In this document: one piece after another, positions 1-7,650 of the stretch
Position numbering within the stretch: the stretch's first letter is position 1
Layout of the letters: each line of letters begins with the position of its first letter
Assembly: GCA_027596075.1 (NCBI GenBank)
Contig: JADGJC010000401.1
Location: 19,865 to 31,946 of the forward strand
Length of the DNA: 12,082 nt
Reading direction: 5' to 3'
From: Rhizophlyctis rosea
Taxonomy: Eukaryota; Chytridiomycota; Chytridiomycetes; Rhizophlyctidales; Rhizophlyctidaceae
The notes under the pieces: model-generated
Told to the model about the DNA's origin: nothing
Databases searched by the model: none
Seen by the model: only the letters and a program-made list of their open reading frames with translations
Program-made: the position numbers and the translations under genes

Positions 1-1422
1 CCTCTCCCTCCCCCGCCTAACCCCCTCCCCCTGAATCCGATCCATAACAAATAATTCCAAAAGCGCCAAAATATGCTCACTTCCCCTCGCCGCAGCCGGA
101 ATCATCGCACTCACCACACCCTCAGGCCTCACAAGCCACCCAACCCGATCCAACACCAGCTTACAACAACTCGTCCTCTGTAAATGCGCGCAGTACTCTA
201 ACGCCGAATTAGCAGTATCAATCGTAATCATCTCCATAGCTAAACTCAACAGCATCTCGACCATCGCCGCACCCTCAACATCAGGCTGCAACACCGCCAA
301 AACGACAAACCGGGGAATGATATCTCTCATAAGTGTGATTTCCGATATCCGACGAATAGCGACGGGGAAAACGATAGACATCATTTGTGGTGCGGTGCCG
401 TAACGGGTTATGAAGCATACTACTGTGCAAAGCTCCTGATCAGAGATCTCTTCAAGAGTCGTAAGAATCGAGTTCCGGAAGTGTGTATATGCTCCTCGAC
501 GGATTTCGTCCATATCTATTGAGGTTTCTTCCTCTGTGGTTTCGTTACGGAGACTGCTGAGGGGTTTGGGGAGGCGTTTGTCGGGGATGGTGGATGCGAT
601 TGGAGAGGGTGGGGCCGTATCAGGATTTGTCGAATTCTCTAAACTTCCTGGTCCTGTTAAGGGCTTTTTGAGAATGTCGACGGCGTAGCGTTTCCAGACC
701 TCTTCGTCTGCTTGGGCGTTGTCTGTGCCCTCATCTGAATTGCGCTTTGAAAGGGCGGCCCAGTGAAGAGAGTCCAAGTCATACACTAAGGATGGAGAGA
801 TAGATGGGCGGGTGCGGAGAGGTTCGCGGATGAGTTTGATGATGTGGTTGAAGCGTTCTATTGACCAGCGACCGAGAGTGAATGCGGATTCGATGACGGT
901 TGAAGTTGCATTTTGTGATGGTGCGTGGGGATTTGGTGAAGTGGGTCGCTTTTTGGATTTTTTGAATGCGTTTTCTGGGGCGGAGGACTGGTTCGTTGGT
1001 TGGAAGATCGCATCCACAAATTCCTGGAGGGCTTCTCGGCGGACGCGGTTGGAAAATAGGTACGAATGATCTGGCAGGAGGATGTTGGCTGGTGGTTGCG
1101 GGAAAGGATGTAATGCATGTGCGGAGGGAATTCTGGAGCTTCCGCCACTGCTGAGTGATAGTCCTCCTCCTGATCCCATTCCGCCCACTCCCAACAGCCC
1201 AGGGGCATTGCCGCCAGAAACAGGCTTCTCTGAACTCAACGATCTCGACGACGCTATTGTTGGCGCGACGTAGGAAGCCCGTCTGCTGAGACTTGTTGGT
1301 GAGAGCGAGTATGTATCTCCTCGAAACATTTCCTCCAACATGTCGCTAGAGTCCATTACTATGCGGACGGGCGGCGGCGGGAGCTCGCCCGTGGAGCCTT
1401 TCCAGTTTGGTTTGGAAGGCAT
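1..1422 (-). CDS. Unrecognised intronless protein, N-terminal 474 residues (3' end beyond window)
   Basis: One frame stays open on the minus strand from the ATG at 1422-1420 to the left edge, 474 codons with no stop. An in-frame TAA lies upstream and no other ATG falls between it and this start, so the start is well placed. I do not recognise the family. Residues 1-110 are low complexity: a proline run (PPPP, about residues 16-19), then Ser/Gly-rich sequence with a GMGSGGG stretch, probably disordered. A basic patch (FKKSKKRP) lies near residue 155. Residues about 180-270 carry hydrophobic helices with Trp residues, and a Pro/Ser/Thr linker follows. The last 150 residues or so look like consecutive amphipathic helices (for example SILTTLEEISDQEL and AAMVEMLLSLAMEM), as in an alpha-helical repeat fold, but that is inference. 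No signal peptide or membrane span is evident. Intron absence is notable beside the intron-rich neighbours. Third codon positions are C/A-rich for the first part and almost wholly G/T over the last hundred codons. Confidence 0.8.
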   Translation of the reverse strand, partial: MPSKPNWKGSTGELPPPPVRIVMDSSDMLEEMFRGDTYSLSPTSLSRRASYVAPTIASSRSLSSEKPVSGGNAPGLLGVGGMGSGGGLSLSSGGSSRIPSAHALHPFPQPPANILLPDHSYLFSNRVRREALQEFVDAIFQPTNQSSAPENAFKKSKKRPTSPNPHAPSQNATSTVIESAFTLGRWSIERFNHIIKLIREPLRTRPSISPSLVYDLDSLHWAALSKRNSDEGTDNAQADEEVWKRYAVDILKKPLTGPGSLENSTNPDTAPPSPIASTIPDKRLPKPLSSLRNETTEEETSIDMDEIRRGAYTHFRNSILTTLEEISDQELCTVVCFITRYGTAPQMMSIVFPVAIRRISEITLMRDIIPRFVVLAVLQPDVEGAAMVEMLLSLAMEMITIDTANSALEYCAHLQRTSCCKLVLDRVGWLVRPEGVVSAMIPAAARGSEHILALLELFVMDRIQGEGVRRGRER

Positions 1423-3850
1423 GTTGTTGTTACAGGGAGCTGGCTGCGGGAGGATGTGAGGTGGAGGGACTGAATGCAGATAGACTTGACGTTAACATAG
1501 ATCAGAGAGTCGCGAAGAAGGACTGCTGTACTGTACGATGGCCGAAGGAGATGAACAAGACTAATTGCTATTTCTGATGCCGCCAGTACATCAACTCCAA
1601 TTTTCAGTGTCGTACCTGTGGCTAACTTGCCGACATACATCACATCCCTTCAAACGTAGTATGGACAATATGCGACATGGCCAAACCATCCAGCTCCAAG
1701 AGCGCGGGTTTCAGGGTTTTATCCTGAATCACGATCGGATCGGTCGGGTAGAACGGCACTCAGCTTACGTATTTTGGCGAGTACCATAGCATGGGAAGTA
1801 TGTGGACAAAACGCGTTAATTGATCTCGATCCCGCGATATCCTCTTGTCCTTTGAGCGTTGGCAGTGAAGATAGTGTATTTCTGGGTCGGAGGAGTGGCG
1901 ACTCCGCGTTATGCCCTCGCCCATCAATTTCTCCATGGGTTGTGCTCATCCCAATCTTACGCCTCTGTCTCTGTATCAGATGGGTAGTCTGTTTCTGATG
2001 CAGCTATTGATCAGGTATAAGCGTTATACATGAGAGGCGTCCTACATCAATCGTCCAATTCATGGTCGGGTTCCAATTGTGGAAGGCTGCCATCCAAGCA
2101 ATTGGATCAAAAGGCCTTGATAGTTGATGCGTGTTTCATTGGCGAGGCAATACCAATTTCCGGTTAAGTAAGCCGCTCAAAACAGCGGCACGCTGTAGCA
2201 CATTTTGATTTGTGGGGGAAGATAGGTCGTTATTCCCATGATGATGTCAGTATGTTATAGCACACACTATTGGCAACATCGACAAAGTTTTTTCAGTCAC
2301 CGTCACGTAGTTTCACTTTTGGTGGTGTGTGTGCTACTCAGGAGTAGGACCCTATTGAGAGTTTGGGACCCTGATGTTGAGAGTGGCACAGTCAAGGGAC
2401 AGCAGCAGGGCGTCGCCACATGTGTTGGAGTGGTCAATCTGCTTCATTTTGCCTGTTTTAGTTTAATCGCATGAGTGGGCGTGACTCAGGGGTGGCTGTG
2501 AACGAATTGTATATACTTTGGAGTTCGCCCCTGTTCAAATAAACTTTGTCTTTTTCGCATGTTAACATTAGTTCAGTTTCAAGATCTCAATAGCATCATT
2601 CTTCACTCCGACCGCATGTGCCGCTTTGGAACTGAATGAACTGTGTTCGTACACTTTGTGGTGCAGCTTCAGACTTAGGAGTGTTGAATATGTGAACGCT
2701 CATGTCCCAGCTCATACAGGCTTCTGACAGTATCACATCTCGACCGATTGTGAGCATCATCAAGCCGCTCGTTAGAACCCGCTGTTTCCAATCTCAGTTT
2801 CGACGTAAAGGGTACGGATTTGCTGTCAGTTACATTGGCTTCAATGAGTTCAATTGGAGAGAGCCTATTGGGCATAACGTGAATCACAAGCCAGATCGTG
2901 ATCAACATGACCGCAAAGTGATCTGGTTGCATCATTGTCATCATGTTGAGCAATTGGTAGAAATGGAGTCGTTGCAGCGTGTTGGTCATGTAGTAAGAGA
3001 AGTCGTAAGTTCCTTGGTTGTTGCTGCAGTAAGGAGGAATTTTAATTTACTGCTTTCGTCAAGGTGATATCACGACGAGGATCGGATATAGGAACGGAAG
3101 TTAACGGAACTTTCGCATTACATTGGCTTGACATTGAGAAGACAAGATGTCCAAGTGACTCAAGTGGGCTGGAACGACTGATGCCTGAGGCGAGCAGCAT
3201 AAGAGGACGATGAGGTAAATAAAAGATTTGGGTGCATGGCACAATAATCTCGATGCAGCACTCTTATTGTTGGTCGAAACGAGGGAAAGCAGATGGTGTA
3301 GCCGCTCGCCATTCGTCCTCTCCTCCTCTCCGCGATGAGACAATGCTGGTAACCCCAATTGCGTATTACTTCCCCGATTCAATGCGAAGCATCCGCCAGA
3401 ACACATTGGCCCCGCAGATCCCGCCGCTCAAGTTCTCGGCCATTCTCCCGCACAAACCTCACGGCATGGACAAAGAAGAACGTCGGTCCCGCTTGATGGG
3501 TAGCTGGATATGAGGTTACCTAGGTTAGGTCAAAAAGAGTGATGAGGGAGTGGGGTGATGGGAGGGGATACTAAATGTAACGCTTGTAAGGTGTCCGTGT
3601 TGCTTGCGGGGATGATTCCATGCAAAAACCGCACACCAATGAAGAAGATGTGACCGATCTAACCGGCAAGGATCCAAAGGAAACTGCCGGTACGCCTTAC
3701 TGACTCCCCTGGCTGCTCTACTCCAGGTTTCAGTGGCGCGCTGCTCAAGCTCTATGAGACAGAGGGAGTCGGCACAAATTGGTCGTCTGGATATTTCGAC
3801 CTTGTCAGGTGTTCTGCAATGATTTGCAGAGCGAAAGACTGAGGGATGTT
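1423..3850. other. Gene-poor intergenic stretch
   Basis: I see no gene I can support here. The part next to 1422 should hold the promoter and 5' leader of the leftward gene. Frames of 60-120 codons occur on both strands around 2675-3512, but they overlap one another, lack recognisable motifs and have no convincing splice structure. A TATA-like GTATATAC near 2509 and an AATAAA near 2538 sit about 25 bp apart, which is not enough to call a solo LTR. A further AATAAA lies near 3218. Composition is mixed, without the strong strand bias of the genes. Confidence 0.5.
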
Positions 3851-3889
3851 TAGAATCCACAGCCGTATTTGGAAGAGATGGGCGGGTGA

Positions 3890-4228
3890 GAAGCGGCAAC
3901 AAAAGGAGGAATACGTGGACGAGATGGACTTCCCGATGCTGATACACGTATAACGTTGCGTGGGGATGGTGATGCCGAGTTACTCAATCGGAGGGGTGCC
4001 ACCGCAGACCAAATGATCCCGTAGCAAGGAGGCCATACCAGTGGTGAGCGGCGAGTCCTCCACGCATGGCTTGCAACTAACGCCATGGCACTTTCGGTGC
4101 TTAATCTGGACGGGCTTCGGTATTCGACGGATTCAGATGTGCATATGGATAGGGATGATGAGGACATGGTCGTCTGTTTGGATCAGGAGGGTAATTTCCA
4201 TTGGCGACAATGGATCTCGGAGAACTAG
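3890..4228 (+). pseudogene. Possible decayed reading frame (low confidence)
   Basis: One plus-strand frame reads acceptably for about 110 codons across a TAG at 4022-4024 and ends at a TAG at 4226-4228. The second half (67 codons) has gene-like composition, with an acidic stretch (DSDVHMDRDDED) followed by a Trp-containing tail (NFHWRQWISEN). Upstream, the same frame carries a TGA at 3887 and a TAG at 3851. All three internal stops could have come from CAG or CGA by C-to-T change. A 47-codon start at 4085 is also possible. I do not recognise a family. The opposite strand is also open over much of this stretch, so it may be no gene at all. Confidence 0.25.
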
Positions 4229-5106
4229 GAGCTATGAGGAGTAGCAAGGGCATGTTTCTAGTCTTATGCGTCTGGGTAGCAGAGGAGGGAATGAAGTTCG
4301 TGAGGATTTATATACGACAGTGACATCGACAGGGGCCACGGGAAGGGGCGTATGGGATTGAGGTGGAGGATACTGGTCAGGTCTTTCCTTCATCTCTTTG
4401 ATATTTTTGTACGAACTTCACATTCTTGTGTCCAGTCCATGTGCGGGGAGTGAGCGGATACTGCGAATGCACCCCGTCGTGATGGATGGAGGTTTTGCAG
4501 CTTTGTACCAGCAGCATATTCAGGCTGGTGCATGGGAAAGCACGGATAGAATTACATACCGAAATGCTTGCGGCTTTGAGTCATGCTGATGTATAATGCT
4601 GGACGAGGTTTGATAACCACATCACACATGGGGACGATAAAAAAATAGGTCTTCCGCAGTACCAAGATTTGAGATCGATTTTCCATTCCAATTTATTACA
4701 AAGCACATGTGGCATCTTGGATGCTCGCTCATATATTCTTTGACTACTAGTGGCCGAGATTTCGAAATGACTTCCGTCCACTTCCTCTTCAACACCATTG
4801 ATCCGCTGATAGGCTAATATCAAGATTACATGAAACAAGTTGAGCAGATTTATCAAAATCACGAGAGCTGAAGTGACATCATGGCCCTAATTGTTGATCC
4901 AAACTCACACTGCGCAATTGAGTTTTCTGAACTGAGTGAACTGGGCCACCCAGCACCACATTCAATCATGAAATCCCTCACAAACAGAGGGACGAGATTG
5001 ATGTCGCGCGTGAAGCCAATCATGGAGTCCAGTCACCGTGCCACGCGTCAAATTGCATAATCAATGCAAACATGTGATGATGATCCCAAGCCACCCAAGC
5101 CTCAAC
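4229..5106. other. Intergenic, nothing recognised
   Basis: The sequence is moderately AT-rich with short frames on both strands and no motif, repeat or RNA gene that I can support. A few short open runs near 4240-4370 continue the style of the possible decayed frame to the left, but in shifted frames. Confidence 0.4.
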
Positions 5107-5275
5107 GAGGCAAATCAATGCTTCGCACACCCCCCCACCCCAGCCTGACTCGACTTCGCTATTTCCCTTTCACCTCTAACCGTCTTCTCAATCTGCCGAC
5201 TTCGATCTCAACTCACCCGCTCTCGACACTTTCGTTCCTCTCCTCGCCTCCGCCTTCTACCTTTCTCCTCCTGGG
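5107..5275 (+). promoter_or_regulatory. Pyrimidine-rich promoter-like tract
   Basis: The plus strand becomes strongly C/T-rich over about 150 bases, with a run of seven C at about 5130 and repeated CTCC/TTCC blocks up to the ATG-containing hairpin at 5282. Fungal core promoters often have such CT blocks just upstream of transcription starts. This suggests rightward transcription into the hairpin/repeat locus. It is inference from composition; no clear TATA box is seen. Confidence 0.35.
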
Positions 5276-5283
5276 TGGGCGAT

Positions 5284-5311
5284 GGCCACACTGGTGGCTA
5301 CCAGTGTGGCC
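5284..5311. repeat. Perfect 12-bp inverted repeat with 4-nt loop
   Basis: The left arm GGCCACACTGGT (5284-5295) and right arm ACCAGTGTGGCC (5300-5311) are exactly complementary, with loop GGCT. In RNA this would be a very stable hairpin. It directly follows the CT-rich tract and overlaps the first ATG after it (5282-5284), which opens a 16-residue frame ending at TAG 5330-5332. It could be a 5'-leader structure, part of a non-coding RNA, or a palindromic mobile fragment. Confidence 0.85.
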
Positions 5312-5434
5312 GGATTCCCCCACGGATATTAGATAAGTAGTCCCCCCATCGAACCTTTGTGTACCGCACAGACACTGCTGATAAGGTGTTTCCAGGAAGC
5401 TTTCCTTTCGCCCACCCACCCACGGACTGAACGT

Positions 5435-5536
5435 GGCATGCGTTCATGCCTACGACGACCTTTCTGGCGTGCGTCCACGCCTTCGCCCCTTCCGACATGC
5501 GTCCATGTCCCAAGACTTCGGGCATGCGTTCATGCC
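5435..5536. repeat. Array of four 6-bp hairpins with CGTY loops
   Basis: Four 16-nt units lie at 5435-5450, 5466-5481, 5494-5509 and 5521-5536. Each has a perfect 6-bp stem and a loop CGTT or CGTC. The stems are GGCATG/CATGCC, GGCGTG/CACGCC, GACATG/CATGTC and GGCATG/CATGCC. Where the units differ, both sides of the stem change together (A-T to G-C in unit 2, G-C to A-T in unit 3). Start-to-start spacings are 31, 28 and 27 nt, which is not a codon multiple, and the linkers are unrelated. This points to conservation of structure rather than of protein. I know of no named family that matches. Confidence 0.85.
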
Positions 5537-5583
5537 AAAGCAAGAAACTCCAGGAGGGCGGATGCACCCTTAGAGGCTCGGGC

Positions 5584-5614
5584 AGCATCCTGGTGATGCT
5601 GGCTTCTTGCCAGC
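5584..5614. repeat. Two overlapping small hairpins
   Basis: AGCATC (5584-5589) pairs with GATGCT (5595-5600) across loop CTGGT. GCTGGC (5598-5603) pairs with GCCAGC (5609-5614) across loop TTCTT. The two share three bases at their junction, so they could be alternative folds. They lie 48 nt past the four-hairpin array and 58 nt before the 21-bp tandem repeat. Confidence 0.6.
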
Positions 5615-5671
5615 AAGCGGTGTAAGGAGCGGCTGAAGATGCCTGCCCTTCACCTGCTCGAAGTTTGGACA

Positions 5672-5832
5672 TTGGCTTTTGTACCATAATTGGTTGTGCT
5701 TGCACCATAATTGCTTGCGCTTGTACTGTAACTAGTTGTACGTACAATGTAGTTAGTTGTGCTTTTACTGTAACCAGTTGTACGTGTACTGTGGTTTTGT
5801 ATTAGAGTAAGTTGTGCTTGTACTCTAACTGA
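5672..5832. repeat. Degenerate 21-bp tandem repeat, about seven units
   Basis: Units begin at 5672 (22 nt), 5694, 5715, 5736, 5757, 5778 (22 nt) and, after a 12-nt interruption, 5812. The pattern is TTGTGCTTGTACTGTAACTAG with substitutions. Unit 4 contains the 12-bp palindrome TTGTACGTACAA. Read on the minus strand, several units give a 7-residue repeat of the type VQAQAIM, but the 22-nt unit and the 12-nt interruption break this frame, so it is better viewed as a minisatellite than as coding. It follows the hairpins directly. Confidence 0.75.
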
Positions 5833-5868
5833 CGCTTGTATGTATATCGTGGTGCTTATAATGTGCAG

Positions 5869-6030
5869 GGCGGTGGAAATGTCAAGGTAGTGGAATATCC
5901 GCCATCATCAGCTATCCCTGCAAAGCTGTTAATGCCGCAGTAATGGGGTAGCGCCAATTTCTATATTGATGTCTTCAAGCGGAATTTCAAGGGGGTGTCT
6001 GTTGCATATGGCGGCCATGCAGTTCAATAA
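5869..6030 (+). pseudogene. Possible terminal exon or gene remnant, interrupted by TAA
   Basis: After a splice-acceptor-like TGTGCAG (ending 5868) a frame reads 24 codons (beginning GGGNVKVVEYPP), meets TAA at 5941-5943, then reads 28 more codons (containing NFYIDVFKRNFKGVSVAYGG) to TAA at 6028-6030. This second stop overlaps AATAAA at 6026-6031. The composition is protein-like, with alternating hydrophobic residues suggesting beta strands. I do not recognise it. It may be the 3' end of a decayed gene whose upstream part was replaced by the hairpin/repeat tract, or chance. Confidence 0.25.
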
Positions 6031-6304
6031 AAGGAATTTCCTCTGTTGGGACTCGGAAGGGAAATCTTCATAGGACCCTCATGATCCTGCTAGGAGGACC
6101 CTTATTAGTGTCCGGTGCTGCGCCGCACAAAATTTGAGTCAGGAGAAACTCGAAATGGCCTGCTGCATTTGTTTACGGTGCTCCCTCCCAACAACTATTC
6201 CTCAACTCCATATCACACTTCTTAACACTACCGAGCACCGTCCTGTACCTACAGCTATCCATAACAGCAGCGCCCACGAACACTACATAATAACTCTCGT
6301 AGCG

Positions 6305-7294
6305 ATGCAAAACAGTAATCAGCCCAACGCAGGCGACTACCCACCAACACCATCCCTCCCCGAAGGTCACCCTCCCATCCCCGCGCACGCAATGAACGGT
6401 CTTCCCATAGACGCCAATAGTTGTCCGTACAGTGCGGAGCGACAGGAGGCCGAGCTGAACCCTTTGAATAATATGCCTGCGCCGAATCAGTTACCGGCGC
6501 CGGGACAAGCGGCTCCGCTGTCGACGGAACGGGAGAAGAGTACGATACCTATGGGTGGGAAGCATGAGGGGCAGGTGTGGGTTTATCCTAGTGAACAGGT
6601 GCGTTATGGACGGAAGAGGGACGTGCTTGACATGAGGCTGAAGGGCGTGCTTGACATGAGGGTCAATTCGGATACCGCAACGATGACTTACGACTCCATC
6701 CCGTTCTCGGACACACAGATGTTTTTCAACGCTATGCGACGCAAAAACTGGGATCCGAAAGAAAACGATATGGGCGTCGTAGTTCCAATACATAATGCTG
6801 TGAATGAACGAGCATGGCATCATATTTTGGAGTGGGAATCTATGCATCAGACGTAGGTTGATCTGCTTATTAGTTTGGATCTTTCCCTGTTGCAATCGGC
6901 ATGCAAAACGCTAACTGTCGAATCGGCTTCATAGATCATGCGCACAACCTAGACTATTGAAGTTCCAAGGTAGACCGAAGGATTACTCTCCGAAGGCTCG
7001 GATAAGACAATTGCTAGGGTGCGTTTCTCGTTTGACTGCCCTGATCTGACTCGTACTCCTGAACACTCCACCTAACAACCCTAACTCACCAGATACAAAC
7101 TCCCCTTCGACCGCCACGACTGGACAGTAGACCGGTGTGGGAAGACCGTTACGTATATTATAGATTTTTATAGTGGGGCACCGGGGAAGGAAGGGGGCGT
7201 GTCGTTTTATTTGGATGTAAGACCGAAGCTTTCTATTGATGGGATTGGGGATCGGATACGGAAGTGGTGGACTACGGGGAGTGGGTTGTGGTGA
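6305..7294 (+). CDS. CYC3: Holocytochrome-c synthase (cytochrome c heme lyase)
   Basis: This enzyme joins heme covalently to the CXXCH motif of apocytochrome c in the mitochondrial intermembrane space. Inferred exons are 6305-6598, 6719-6852, 6935-7018 and 7093-7294, giving 237 residues; relatives have about 220-270. Family blocks appear in order: a Cys-Pro heme-type motif (SCPYSAE, C40-P41), PLSTEREKSTIP (71-82), WVYPSEQ joined across intron 1 to MFFNAMRRKNWDP (92-111), VVVPIHNAVNERAW (118-131), FQGRPKDYSPKAR (153-165), LPFDRHDWTVDRCG (174-187) and VSFYLDVRPKL near the end. His123 corresponds to the heme-ligand His of the family. Introns have donors GTGCGT, GTAGGT and GTGCGT, with CTAAC branch sites in introns 2 and 3. 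The start at 6305 was chosen because an earlier in-frame ATG (6134) would add a 57-residue extension unlike the family. The symbol follows yeast; a c1-type lyase (CYT2) is the alternative. Confidence 0.93.
6599..6718 (+). other. Stop-free 120-nt intron 1 of the heme lyase, with internal 24-bp repeat
   Basis: This segment begins GTGCGT and ends ACACAG. Removing it joins WVYPSEQ to MFFNAM exactly as in the family, so it is called an intron. It is 40 codons long with no stop in the host frame, and it carries CGTGCTTGACATGAGG twice (6622-6637 and 6646-6661), 24 bp apart. The repeat therefore keeps frame (VLDMR twice). Retention would insert 40 residues without truncating the protein. Confidence 0.75.
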
Positions 7295-7650
7295 GGGAAG
7301 TGGTGTGGTGGGGGGTTTTGGGTGTTAATAGATGGATTCGACGGTGGGGTTCTGCCCGGACGTATAATGGGTCGAATGGTCTGTTTGGCATGGAATAATC
7401 CTTTATGAGAAGATGATTTGTGGATTCCTGCGTTGTCGGACGACATCAGTGACGATAATCACACATGTCGGACAACTATGGATCAAAACAACCCTATTAA
7501 TTCACATATGTACAAGAACCCATCATCTACATCATTCTTTACCTTTTCTCTTGGAGCCACCCCTCATACCGTGCCGTCTCCCAAACGCCGCGCCTGGCAA
7601 TCCTACATACCAAGAGGGGTTCTCTCAAACTTTCCCTTCCTCCCCAGCCA
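7295..7650. other. Convergent intergenic region
   Basis: This 356-bp gap separates the 3' ends of the heme lyase and the nucleotidase. The left part is G/T-rich on the plus strand and the right part C/A-rich, so each gene's strand keeps its G/T-rich 3' character. I see no perfect AATAAA for either gene. Short frames here have no support. Confidence 0.6.

Noticed and set aside
2505..2545. TATA-like and AATAAA signals close together, as in a solo LTR
   Set aside because: No TG..CA ends, flanking duplication or second copy could be found; two short AT motifs are expected by chance.
2675..3067. Overlapping 104- and 121-codon frames on opposite strands
   Set aside because: Both are open over the same bases, neither shows a motif, a promoter or usable splice partners, and amino-acid composition looks random.
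3232..3513. 93-codon plus-strand frame ending near 3513
   Set aside because: Some stretches look protein-like, but the minus strand is also open and there is no recognisable family, so I cannot support it.
3525..3947. 140-codon minus-strand frame
   Set aside because: Rich in His, Ser, Leu and Pro as expected from antisense pyrimidine-rich DNA; no domain, and it conflicts with the possible plus-strand remnant.
5298..5747. 149-codon minus-strand frame with a heptad peptide repeat
   Set aside because: It is the translation of the hairpins and the 21-bp minisatellite; hairpin spacings of 27, 28 and 31 nt and the 22-nt repeat unit do not keep frame.
6134..6304. Upstream in-frame start for the heme lyase
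   Set aside because: It would add 57 residues with several Cys and no resemblance to the family; the ATG at 6305 gives the usual compact N-terminus.
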